This document shows positions 43,152 to 51,213 of a stretch of DNA of 64,000 nucleotides, piece after piece. Position numbers and translations under genes: made by a program. Origin of the DNA: JACCVL01 sp963695375 (GTDB lineage: Bacteria; Actinomycetota; Actinomycetes; Propionibacteriales; Nocardioidaceae); contig OY968767.1 in NCBI GenBank assembly GCA_963695375.1, positions 310,001-374,000 of the forward strand, given 5' to 3'. Under the pieces are notes generated by a model that worked only from the letters and a program-made list of their open reading frames with translations, searched no databases and had not been told where the DNA came from. Each line of letters starts with the position of its first letter. The first letter of the stretch is position 1.

Positions 43152-44251
43152 CCGCCGCGGAGGCGGGCGTCGGGCCGCGCAGCAGCGGCGGTGACCTGGA
43201 GGCCGAGCTCCGGGCCGAGCTGGGCGGCTTCACGCTCGACGCCGAGCTGCGGGTCCCCGCCGGCCGGGTGGTGGCGGTGCTCGGGCCCAACGGCGCCGGC
43301 AAGTCCACCGTGCTCCGCGTGCTCGCCGGACTGCAGCCCCTGACCGGCGGCCGGGTCCGGCTCGGCGGGCGGACCCTGGACGACCCGGTCGCCGGCATCC
43401 GGGTGCCCGCGCAGGAACGCGCGGTCGGGCTCGTGCCGCAGGACTCGCTGCTGTTCCCGCACCTGAGCGTGCTGGACCAGGTCGGTTTCGGACCGCGGCA
43501 CCAGGGCGCCTCGCGAGCGGCGGCCAGGGCGGTCGCCGCGGACTGGCTGGCGGGCACCGACCTGGAGCCGCTCTCCGCGCGCCGCCCGGCGCAGCTGTCC
43601 GGCGGCCAGGCTCGGCGGGTGGCGATCGTCCGGGCGCTGGCGGCGCGACCACGGATGCTGCTGCTCGACGAGCCGTTGGCCGCGCTGGACGTCCGAGCGG
43701 TGCTGGCGGTGCGGACCTTCCTGCACCGGCACCTGCGCGACTTCACCGGAGTCACCGTGCTGGTCACCCACGACGCGCTGGACGCGATGGTGCTGGCCGA
43801 CACCCTCGTCGTCCTGGACCACGGTCGCGTCGTGCAGACCGGCGCACCCCGAGACGTCGCGGGCCACCCGCGGAGCGAGCACGTCGCCGCGCTGGTCGGC
43901 CTCAACCTGGTGCGGGGCACCGCGGACGGGACCACGGTGCGGGTGGACGGCCGGAAGGGCCCGGTGGAGGTGCACACGGCTACCGCCGGGGCGGGGGAGG
44001 TCTTCGCCAGCTTCGGCCCGGCGGCGGTCGCGCTGCACCTGGAGCGTCCGCACGCCAGTCCCCGCAACGTCTGGCCCGGGGTGGTGGTGGGGCTGACCCC
44101 GCACGGCGACGCGGTCCGGGTCGAGCTGGACGGCGCGCTCCCGCTGCTCGCCGACGTGACCGCCGCCGCGGTGGCGGAGCTGGCGATCGAACCCGGGGTG
44201 CCGGTGTGGGCCAGCGTCAAGGCGACGGAGGTTCGGGTCTACTCCGCGTGA
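43148..44251 (+). CDS. modC: Molybdate ABC transporter ATP-binding protein
   Basis: 367 residues. Walker A LGPNGAGKST, Q-loop LVPQDSLLFPHLSVLDQV, signature LSGGQARRVAIVRAL and Walker B MLLLDEPLAALD. The C-terminal region after residue 290 is a TOBE-like domain (VVVGLTPHGDAVRVELDG, WASVKATEVRVY), as in ModC. It starts at the GTG that overlaps the modB stop, the third 4-bp overlap in this operon counting regulator-modA. Confidence 0.93.
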   Translation: MTAAEAGVGPRSSGGDLEAELRAELGGFTLDAELRVPAGRVVAVLGPNGAGKSTVLRVLAGLQPLTGGRVRLGGRTLDDPVAGIRVPAQERAVGLVPQDSLLFPHLSVLDQVGFGPRHQGASRAAARAVAADWLAGTDLEPLSARRPAQLSGGQARRVAIVRALAARPRMLLLDEPLAALDVRAVLAVRTFLHRHLRDFTGVTVLVTHDALDAMVLADTLVVLDHGRVVQTGAPRDVAGHPRSEHVAALVGLNLVRGTADGTTVRVDGRKGPVEVHTATAGAGEVFASFGPAAVALHLERPHASPRNVWPGVVVGLTPHGDAVRVELDGALPLLADVTAAAVAELAIEPGVPVWASVKATEVRVYSA

Positions 44252-44262
44252 CGAGGTGTTTG

Positions 44263-44268
44263 TACCAT
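44263..44268 (+). promoter_or_regulatory. Possible -10 element of glpX
   Basis: TACCAT about 42 nt before the glpX ATG, giving a transcript with a short leader that contains the ribosome site GGAACGGAAG. Confidence 0.35.
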
Positions 44269-44309
44269 CGGCCCAACCCCGCCGCGTACGACGGAACGGA
44301 AGTCGGCCC

Positions 44310-45380
44310 ATGCCCCAGCCCGAGCCCGCCGCACTGGACCAGCCGACGCAGGTCGAGGAGGGTCACCACCCCCCGGGACACCTGGAGACCTCCGACGCGG
44401 TCCCCGACCGCAACCTGGCGCTGGACCTGGTCCGGGTGACCGAGGCGGCAGCGATGGCCGCCGGCCGCTGGGTCGGCCGCGGGGACAAGAACGGCGCCGA
44501 CGGCGTGGCCGTGAACGCGATGCGGGTGCTGATCAGCACGGTCGGGATGGACGGTGTGGTCGTGATCGGCGAGGGCGAGAAGGACGCCGCGCCGATGCTC
44601 TACAACGGCGAGCGGGTCGGTGACGGCACCGGTCCCGAGTGCGACGTCGCCGTCGATCCCATCGACGGCACCACCCTGACCGCCAAGGCCATGTCCAACG
44701 CCCTGTCGGTGATGGCCGTGGCCCCCCGGGGATCGATGTACGACCCGTCCGCGGTCTTCTACATGGAGAAGCTGGCGACCGGACCCGACGCCGCGGACGC
44801 TGTCGACATCCGGTTGTCGGTCGCCGAGAACATCCACCTGGTCGCGAAGGCGAAGGGAGCCACGCCCGAGGACGTCACGGTCTGCATCCTCGACCGCGAG
44901 CGGCACGCCGCCCTGGCCGAGGAGATCCGGGCCACCGGTGCGCGGATCAAGTTCATCACCGACGGTGACGTGGGTGGCGCGATCATGGCGGCCCGGCCCG
45001 GCACCGGCGTCGACCTGCTGCTCGGGATCGGCGGCACCCCGGAGGGGATCATCGCCGCGTGTGCGCTCAAGGCCATGGGCGGCGTGCTGCAGGCCCGGCT
45101 GTGCCCCACCGACGACGACGAACGGCAACGCGCCGTGGACGCCGGGCACGACCTCGACCGGGTGCTGTCGACCGACGACCTGGTCGCCGGCGACGACTGC
45201 TTCTTCGTGGCCACCGGCATCACCGACGGGGAGCTGCTCCGCGGCGTCCGCTATCGCGCCGGTGGCTGCGCCACGCACTCACTGGTGATGCGCTCGCGCA
45301 GCGGGACCATCCGCGAGATCGCCAGCGAGCACCGGCTGTCCAAGCTGCGCGCCTACGCCTCCGTCGACTTCGAGCACTGA
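44310..45380 (+). CDS. glpX: Class II fructose-1,6-bisphosphatase
   Basis: 356 residues. Metal and substrate blocks: GRGDKNGADGVAVNAMR, VVIGEGEKDAAPMLYNGE, CDVAVDPIDGTTLTAKAM and LLLGIGGTPEGIIAACALKA. It hydrolyses fructose-1,6-bisphosphate in gluconeogenesis and is the main FBPase in Actinobacteria. The ribosome site GGAACGGAAG precedes the ATG. The next gene, a PfkB kinase, begins 4 nt after its stop. Confidence 0.95.
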   Translation: MPQPEPAALDQPTQVEEGHHPPGHLETSDAVPDRNLALDLVRVTEAAAMAAGRWVGRGDKNGADGVAVNAMRVLISTVGMDGVVVIGEGEKDAAPMLYNGERVGDGTGPECDVAVDPIDGTTLTAKAMSNALSVMAVAPRGSMYDPSAVFYMEKLATGPDAADAVDIRLSVAENIHLVAKAKGATPEDVTVCILDRERHAALAEEIRATGARIKFITDGDVGGAIMAARPGTGVDLLLGIGGTPEGIIAACALKAMGGVLQARLCPTDDDERQRAVDAGHDLDRVLSTDDLVAGDDCFFVATGITDGELLRGVRYRAGGCATHSLVMRSRSGTIREIASEHRLSKLRAYASVDFEH

Positions 45381-45384
45381 GCCG

Positions 45385-46362
45385 GTGGTGCACACCCCCG
45401 CGGACGGGTCCCAGCCGCGGGTGCTGGTCGTCGGCGAGGCACTGGTCGACGTCCGGATCGACGACCGTGTCGGCACCGGGGCAGCTCCGGTGGAGCATCC
45501 CGGCGGTTCGCCGCTGAACATCGCGGTCGGCCTGGCCCGGCTGGGAGTCGGCACCACGCTGGCGGCCCAGCTGGGCGCGGACGAGCGCGGAGCCGCGATC
45601 GGGCGGCACCTGACGGCGTCCGGGGTGGACCTGGTCGCACTGGCCCCGCAGCGTCCGACGTCGACCGCCACCGCGCGAGTCCGCCCGGACGGGTCCGCCG
45701 ACTACGCCTTCGACGTCCACTGGGACCCCCGCCGGCTGCCGGACCCAGCCGGCTACGCGCTCGTCCACGTCGGCTCGATCGGAGCCGTGCTGGCGCCGGG
45801 GGCGGACCGGGTCGCGGAGCTGGTCGCGGCAGCGCGGGCCGCGGGCATCCCGGTGTCCCTCGATCCCAACGTCCGGCCCGCGGTCACCCCGGACCTCGAC
45901 GAGGTGCGGCGGCAGGTCGACCGGCTGTCGCGGGTGGCCACCGTGGTCAAGCTGAGCGACGAGGACGCGGACGTGCTCCACCCCGACGTGCCCGCGGAGC
46001 GGCTGGTCGCGCACCTGACCGGCGCGGGCGGTGCGCGGCTGGCCGTGCTCACCCGGGGAGCCGACGGGCTGCTGCTGTCCGCCGGCGCCGGCGCGGCCGC
46101 GGTGGCCGCTCCGGCCGTGCCGGTGGTGGACACGATCGGCGCCGGGGACACCGTGATGTCCGCACTCCTCGCCGGCGCCCTCCGGCAGGGGCTGCTGCCG
46201 GTCGCGGGCGGGCCGCGCGCCGCCGCGACAGCGACCGAGCTGGAGTGGCTGGGCCGGCTGGCCGTGCGCGCCGCTGCGATCACCTGCAGCCGCCCCGGCG
46301 CCGACCCGCCGTGGCGGGACGAGCTGCCGGAGCTGGATGCTCCCCGCCCTACCGACGGGTAA
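45385..46362 (+). CDS. PfkB family carbohydrate kinase (fructokinase-like)
   Basis: 325 residues. The N-terminal signature PGGSPLNIAVGLARLGVGTT and the C-terminal anion hole/catalytic base motif DTIGAGDTVMSALLAGALRQ are diagnostic of the ribokinase family. The GGSPLN motif resembles fructokinases. It lies 4 nt downstream of glpX, so fructose phosphorylation and fructose-bisphosphate hydrolysis would both supply fructose 6-phosphate. GTG GTG occurs at the start, so the first residue is ambiguous by one codon. Confidence 0.88.
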   Translation: MVHTPADGSQPRVLVVGEALVDVRIDDRVGTGAAPVEHPGGSPLNIAVGLARLGVGTTLAAQLGADERGAAIGRHLTASGVDLVALAPQRPTSTATARVRPDGSADYAFDVHWDPRRLPDPAGYALVHVGSIGAVLAPGADRVAELVAAARAAGIPVSLDPNVRPAVTPDLDEVRRQVDRLSRVATVVKLSDEDADVLHPDVPAERLVAHLTGAGGARLAVLTRGADGLLLSAGAGAAAVAAPAVPVVDTIGAGDTVMSALLAGALRQGLLPVAGGPRAAATATELEWLGRLAVRAAAITCSRPGADPPWRDELPELDAPRPTDG

Positions 46363-46371
46363 CCTGGGGCG
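46360..46371 (+). promoter_or_regulatory. Leaderless -10 element at the end of the pfkB gene
   Basis: TAACCT at 46360-46365 overlaps the pfkB stop codon and lies six nt before the ATG at 46372. The hydrolase gene thus has its own start site. Confidence 0.55.
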
Positions 46372-47313
46372 ATGACCGAGTCCGTCGCCCGGCTGTCCAG
46401 CGGCATCGAGATCGCCCACGAGACCTTCGGCGACCCGGCCGCGGAGCCGCTGCTGCTGATCATGGGACTCGGCGGCCCGATGACCTGGTGGCACCCCGAC
46501 CTGTGCGCGATGCTCGCCGACCGAGGCTTCTACGTGATCCGGTTCGACAACCGCGACGTCGGCCGGTCCAGCCGGGTGCCCGGGTCGGTGCCGTTGAGTC
46601 GCAAGGCCCTCGTCCGGGCGTTCCTCGGCGACCGGCGCTACGCCGCGTACACGTTGGACGACATGGCCGACGACACCGTCGAGCTGCTGGACCACCTGGG
46701 GGTGGACCGGGCGCACGTCACCGGCGTGTCGATGGGCGGCATGATCGCGCAGACGATCGCCGTCACCCGGCCGCACCGGGTCCGGTCGCTGGTCTCGATC
46801 ATGTCCTCCACCGGCGCGCGGCGCGTCGGCTGGCAGGACCCCCGGCTGCTGCCGCTGCTGCTCGCACCGGTGGCGCACACCAAGCAGGCCTACATCGAGC
46901 GGGCGGTCCGGAGCTGGCGGTCGATCAGCTCGTCGGTCTACCCCACGTCGGACGAGGACGTGGCGGCCCGCGCCGCGGAGACGTGGGAGCGCGGCTACGA
47001 CCCGGCGGGCGCCGCCCGGCAGACCCTGGCGATCCTCGCCCAACCGGACCGGTCCGCCCGGCTGCGGGAGCTGCGGATGCCCGCTGCGGTGGTGCACGGT
47101 CTGTCGGACAAGCTCGTGCACGCCTCCGGCGGCCGGGCCACCGCCCGGGCCATCCCCGGCTCCGAGCTGGTGCTCGTGCCGGGCATGGCCCACGATCTGC
47201 CGCAGCCGCTGTACGACCTGGTGGTCGGCGTGGTGCGACGCACCGCCGACCGGGCGGCCACCGATGCCGGTCGCCCCGGTGCGGCGGCGACGACCCCGGA
47301 CCCCGTCGGGTGA
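46372..47313 (+). CDS. Alpha/beta hydrolase
   Basis: 313 residues. The oxyanion region is LLLIMGLGGPMTWWHPDL, the nucleophile elbow VTGVSMGGMIAQTIAV and the late His GMAHDLPQPLYDLVV. DNRDVGRSS is typical of the fold. There is no signal peptide. It resembles the lipase/esterase-like hydrolases frequent in Nocardioides and mycobacteria. The substrate is unknown. It converges on the wax ester synthase gene with a 4-nt gap. Confidence 0.9.
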   Translation: MTESVARLSSGIEIAHETFGDPAAEPLLLIMGLGGPMTWWHPDLCAMLADRGFYVIRFDNRDVGRSSRVPGSVPLSRKALVRAFLGDRRYAAYTLDDMADDTVELLDHLGVDRAHVTGVSMGGMIAQTIAVTRPHRVRSLVSIMSSTGARRVGWQDPRLLPLLLAPVAHTKQAYIERAVRSWRSISSSVYPTSDEDVAARAAETWERGYDPAGAARQTLAILAQPDRSARLRELRMPAAVVHGLSDKLVHASGGRATARAIPGSELVLVPGMAHDLPQPLYDLVVGVVRRTADRAATDAGRPGAAATTPDPVG

Positions 47314-47317
47314 CCGG

Positions 47318-48820
47318 CTAGCCGCCGCCGGTGTCGACGTCGGCGTCGGTGGCGGCGTCGGCGAGGGCGGTCAACGTGGCGAGCTCGTCCTCGAAGTAGC
47401 CGGCCATCCGCCACACGTCGGGCACCATCTCGCGACAGGCGATGAACCCGACGTCGAGCGAACCGTCATAGCTGAACAGCGTGATGTTGAGCCCACCGGA
47501 CATCTCGGTGACCGCCGACACCGGGTACAGGCCCTCGACCCGTGCCCCGGCGACGTACAGCGGCTGCTGCGGCCCCGGCACGTTGGACACGAACAGGTTG
47601 AACGGCACCCCGGGCGCGGTGACCAGCCGGAACAGCGCTCGAGCCGCGAGCCCGGACAGCGCGGTCGGCAGCACGGTGGACAGGTCCTGCAGGATCGTGG
47701 CCGGCAGCGTGTCGAACTCCGCCTTGGCGATCGCGACCTGCGCCGACACCGCAGCAAGACGGTCCCGTGGGTCGCCGAGGTCGGTGGGCAGCGCCACCCT
47801 CATCACCGACACCTGGTTGCCCGCGTCCGGGACACCCGTCGGCGCGTCGTCGGCACCGGGATCGCGCACCGACACCGGGACGGCCGCGACCAGCGGGATG
47901 CCGGGCAGGGCATCCCGGTCCAGCAACCAGCGGCGCAGCACTCCGGCGGTGAGCGCCAGCACCACGTCGTTGACGGTCATCGCGAACGCGTTCTTCACCG
48001 CCTTGACGCGTTCGAGCGGGACCGACGCGTACGCGAACCGGCGGTGCGCGGTGATCGGGCCGTTGAACGGCGTGCGGGGAGCCACCAGGTCGCGTCGGGG
48101 TGCGCCGGCCGCGTCCCCACCGGCGAGGGTCCTGATCAGGTCGGTCGCCTCGGCCAGCACCCGGGCACCGGGCAGCAGCTGGGCGCCCGGGAGCGAGGTG
48201 ACGTGCGGGAGCGAGCGGGGCAGTCGGGTGACGATGTCGCGGGACCGGGACGCGACCGAGGCCGCGATCTGCGGCAACAGCTCCCACTGCGCCGGCACCG
48301 GCTCCGGCCCCCACGGCTCGGGCTCGACCTCCCGAGGCTCGGGAGTCACGTCCATCAGCGTCGCCAGCACCTCGGCTCCGGTGATGCCGTCGATCGCGGC
48401 GTGGTGGATCTTGGAGTAGATGGCGTACCGGCCGTCGGCCAGCCCGTGCACGAGGTACATCTCCCACAACGGTCTCGACCGGTCCAGCGGCCGGGCGTGG
48501 ATGCGGGACACCTGCTCGCCCAGCTGCTCGGCCGTTCCCGGTTGCGGCAGTCCCACCTCACGCAGGTGGTACTCCAGGTCGAAGTCCGGGTCGTTCGCCC
48601 AGTACGGGTAGCCCAACCCCAGGGGGACCTGCACCAGCCGCTGCCGGAACGGCGGGGCGAGGTGCAGCCTCGGCTCGACCACGTCACGGACGGCATCGAG
48701 GGTCAGCTGCCCCCCGGGCACCGTGGCCGGGTCCAGCACGATCAACGCTCCGACGTGCCCGAAGTTGGTGCGGTCCTCGATGTTGAGGAACTGCGCGTCC
48801 AGCGCCGACAGCCGCTTCAC
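47318..48820 (-). CDS. Wax ester synthase/diacylglycerol acyltransferase (WS/DGAT)
   Basis: 500 residues. The N-terminus KRLSALDAQFLNIEDRTNFG is typical, the catalytic motif is KIHHAAIDGITG (HHxxxDG), and the C-terminal half has VNDVVLALTAGVLRRWL and NLFVSNVPGPQQPLYVAGA. It makes triacylglycerol or wax esters from acyl-CoA and is membrane-associated. The GTG at 48820 overlaps the stop of a 14-codon upstream ORF (GTGA), which itself begins six nt after TAGGGT. A longer frame to 49183 overlaps the channel gene and is rejected. Confidence 0.9.
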   Translation of the reverse strand: MKRLSALDAQFLNIEDRTNFGHVGALIVLDPATVPGGQLTLDAVRDVVEPRLHLAPPFRQRLVQVPLGLGYPYWANDPDFDLEYHLREVGLPQPGTAEQLGEQVSRIHARPLDRSRPLWEMYLVHGLADGRYAIYSKIHHAAIDGITGAEVLATLMDVTPEPREVEPEPWGPEPVPAQWELLPQIAASVASRSRDIVTRLPRSLPHVTSLPGAQLLPGARVLAEATDLIRTLAGGDAAGAPRRDLVAPRTPFNGPITAHRRFAYASVPLERVKAVKNAFAMTVNDVVLALTAGVLRRWLLDRDALPGIPLVAAVPVSVRDPGADDAPTGVPDAGNQVSVMRVALPTDLGDPRDRLAAVSAQVAIAKAEFDTLPATILQDLSTVLPTALSGLAARALFRLVTAPGVPFNLFVSNVPGPQQPLYVAGARVEGLYPVSAVTEMSGGLNITLFSYDGSLDVGFIACREMVPDVWRMAGYFEDELATLTALADAATDADVDTGGG

Positions 48821-48873
48821 CGTCCGACCCCCGGACCTGTCGGGACAACGGGCTCGACCACGTGCCGACCCTA
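48817..48873 (-). promoter_or_regulatory. Promoter and 14-codon leaderless uORF coupled to the WS/DGAT start
   Basis: On the minus strand TAGGGT at 48873-48868, six nt, then GTG at 48861 opening VVEPVVPTGPGVGR, whose TGA at 48819-48817 overlaps the WS/DGAT GTG by the 4-bp GTGA pattern. No Shine-Dalgarno precedes the WS/DGAT start, so its translation may depend on reading the uORF. Confidence 0.5.
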
Positions 48874-48919
48874 GTCCGCGCTGCGAGACCGGACCGCCGG
48901 CCATCCGGTTCCATGGACC

Positions 48920-49429
48920 ATGACCACGACCTTCAGCAGGCGATGGGGACCGTCGGCACTCGCCGTCGCGACCCTGATCGCCATCCAGTTCGCCCACCCG
49001 ACAGCCAGTTCGACACCCGGCGCCACCATCGTCGGCGCGGCGATCACGCTGGTGGCGATCGCCGTGCTCGGCTACGCCATCGTCCAGCACCTGCGGCACC
49101 ATCTCGCCGACCCGGACGCCGCGGTCCACGGCCTGGTCTTGATGGTGGTGCTGGTCGTTGCGGTGTTCGGCAGCGGCTACCACCTGCTGGAGGACAGCTC
49201 ACCCGGGCAGCTCGCGGGACTGGAGTCACGCGTCGATGCCCTCTACTTCACCATGTCGGTGTTGACCACGGTCGGCTTCGGCGACATCTACGCGGTGGGC
49301 CAGGTCGCTCGGGTGATGGTGTGCGTCCAGCTGCTCTTCGACGTGGTGTTCGTCGCGGCCATCGTGAGTACGATCGCCAGGCGGTTCGGCAGCCGATACC
49401 GCCAGGACTCCCCGGGAGGCAGCGGATGA
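48920..49429 (+). CDS. Two-helix potassium channel family protein
   Basis: 169 residues. Two N-terminal hydrophobic segments are followed by a pore loop with the selectivity filter TMSVLTTVGFGDIYAV and a last membrane helix (VCVQLLFDVVFVAAIVSTIA). TVGFGD is a variant of TVGYGD seen in bacterial K+ channels. There is no RCK domain. The stop overlaps the AI-2E transporter ATG (ATGA). Confidence 0.88.
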   Translation: MTTTFSRRWGPSALAVATLIAIQFAHPTASSTPGATIVGAAITLVAIAVLGYAIVQHLRHHLADPDAAVHGLVLMVVLVVAVFGSGYHLLEDSSPGQLAGLESRVDALYFTMSVLTTVGFGDIYAVGQVARVMVCVQLLFDVVFVAAIVSTIARRFGSRYRQDSPGGSG

Positions 49430-50499
49430 GGACGGCGACGTCGCCCGAACAGTCCGCCCTCCCCCGGGGGCTGCAGATCCTGGTGGGCTTCGCCGCACTG
49501 GTGATCGCCGTCGCCGGCATCCGAAGCGCGGCCGGCATCATCGGCCCGACCGTCCTCGCTCTGGTGCTGACCATCGCCGTGCACCCGCTCCGCGGCTATG
49601 CGACGAAGTTCCACCTGCCCGCGTGGGCCGGCACCGTCATCGGGATCGTCGGCGTCTACCTCGTGCTCCTGCTGCTGGCGTTCTCGCTCGTCGTCGCCGC
49701 GGCCCGCTTCGCGACGCTGCTGCCCGCGTACCAAGAGCAGTTCAACGACCTGGTGCAGAGCGGGCTGGACACCCTCGCCACCTACGGCGTGGACAGCGAC
49801 CAGATCAGTGAGATCACCAGCGCCTTCGACGTCGGCCAGGCCGTCAGCGTCGCCGGCAGCGTGCTCAGCGGGCTGCTCTCGCTGACGTCGAACCTGCTGT
49901 TCATCATCACGCTGCTGCTGTTCATGGGCATCGACGCAGCGCACCTGCCGGACAAGCTGCGGGCGCTGCGGTCGGAGCGACCCGCCTTCGTGGACGGCTT
50001 GACCGCCTTCACGACCGGCACCCGGCGCTACCTCGTGGTGTCCACGGTGTTCGGCCTGATCGTTGCCGCCCTGGACACCGCCTTCCTCGCCTTCACCCCG
50101 GTCCCCGTCCCGTTGCTGTGGGGGTTGCTGGCGTTCATCACCAACTACATCCCGAACATCGGCTTCGTGATCGGGCTGGTTCCGCCGGCCATCCTCGGTC
50201 TGCTCGAGGGCGGGCCGGGTCTGATGCTGCTGGTCGTCGCCGTCTACAGCGCGCTCAACTTCGTCATCCAGTCCGTGATCCAGCCGAAGTACGTCGGGGA
50301 CTCGGTCGGGCTGTCGGGCACGCTGACGTTCCTGTCGCTGGTCTTCTGGGGGTGGACGCTCGGTGCGCTGGGCGCTCTGCTCGCCGTCCCGCTCTCGCTG
50401 CTGGTGAAGGCGCTGCTGGTCGACGTCGACCCGCGCTCGAGGTGGCTGACCCCGCTGCTCGACGGGGGACCGGCCGGAGCGGGCAAGCCGCGACGGTGA
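49426..50499 (+). CDS. AI-2E family transporter
   Basis: 357 residues with eight or so membrane segments and a soluble domain between helices 3 and 4. Family blocks include WGLLAFITNYIPNIGFVIGL and VPPAILGLLEGG, and the C-terminal FLSLVFWGWTLGALGALLAV. Family members export autoinducer-like or other compounds or act as Na+/H+ antiporters. It is coupled to the K+ channel gene by ATGA and to the next gene by GTGA, so ion homeostasis is a possible theme. Confidence 0.88.
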   Translation: MRTATSPEQSALPRGLQILVGFAALVIAVAGIRSAAGIIGPTVLALVLTIAVHPLRGYATKFHLPAWAGTVIGIVGVYLVLLLLAFSLVVAAARFATLLPAYQEQFNDLVQSGLDTLATYGVDSDQISEITSAFDVGQAVSVAGSVLSGLLSLTSNLLFIITLLLFMGIDAAHLPDKLRALRSERPAFVDGLTAFTTGTRRYLVVSTVFGLIVAALDTAFLAFTPVPVPLLWGLLAFITNYIPNIGFVIGLVPPAILGLLEGGPGLMLLVVAVYSALNFVIQSVIQPKYVGDSVGLSGTLTFLSLVFWGWTLGALGALLAVPLSLLVKALLVDVDPRSRWLTPLLDGGPAGAGKPRR

Positions 50500-51213
50500 C
50501 GGCCGGGCACCTGCGGCAGCCGACCGGGACCGCTGCCAGCGCGCGCTCGTCGCGCGGCGAGCCTGGTGCTGCGCCGACGACACGACGGGGCGCTGGAGCT
50601 CCGCGCCAACGGGGTCTTCGTCATGGACACCCTCGAGACCAGCAGCGAGCGGACGCTCGCGGCGGCCGGTGTCGCCGCGGCGTCCGACCCTCGCCGGGTC
50701 CTGGTGGCGGGCCTGGGTCTCGGCTACACGCTGCGGGCGGTGCTCGAGCACGCCGGCGTCCACCGGGTCGACGTCGTCGAGCTGGAGCCGGAGCTGGTCG
50801 GGTGGCTGCGCTCCGGGCTGGTGCCCGACACCGTGGACGCGCTCGACGACCCGCGGGTCAACGTCCAGGTCCGCGACATTGCCGACGTCGTGGCCGGTGC
50901 GGACCGTGGCGCCTACGACGTGCTGCTGCTGGACGTCGACAACGGACCCGACCACCTCGTCCATGCCACCAACGCCGGGCTCTACCGCCGGCCGTTCCTG
51001 CGGGACTGCGCCCGGTCGCTGGCCGCCGGCGGCGTGCTGGTGGTCTGGTCGATGGCCGACTCCCCCGCCCTGCGCGAGGCGATGGGCGAGGTGTTCGACG
51101 AGGTCGAGGTGCGGCCGTGTCCCGTCCGGCTCTGCGGGCGGTCCGAGTCGTACGTGCTGCTGCTCGGGCGGCGAGCTGAGCCGGTTCGGGCACTTGTACG
51201 GTCGGAGCCATGA
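50496..51213 (+). CDS. Spermidine synthase-like methyltransferase-fold protein (N-terminal frameshift)
   Basis: From 50566 the frame gives 215 residues: RRRHDGALELRANGVFVMDT, then VLVAGLGLGYTLRAVLEHAG, HRVDVVELEPELV and LRDCARSLAAGGVLVVWSMA, a Rossmann fold of the spermidine-synthase type. The expected start is the GTG at 50496, which overlaps the AI-2E stop (GTGA). Its frame reads SSRGEPGAAP, whereas removal of one base near 50561 would give SRGELVLRRRH. A one-base insertion is likely. The protein lacks a spermidine-synthase N-terminal domain, and its substrate is unknown. Confidence 0.72.
51197..51209 (+). promoter_or_regulatory. Leaderless -10 element of fumC inside the upstream gene
   Basis: TACGGT at 51197-51202, seven nt before the ATG at 51210, within the last codons of the upstream gene. 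fumC can therefore be transcribed independently. Confidence 0.55.
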
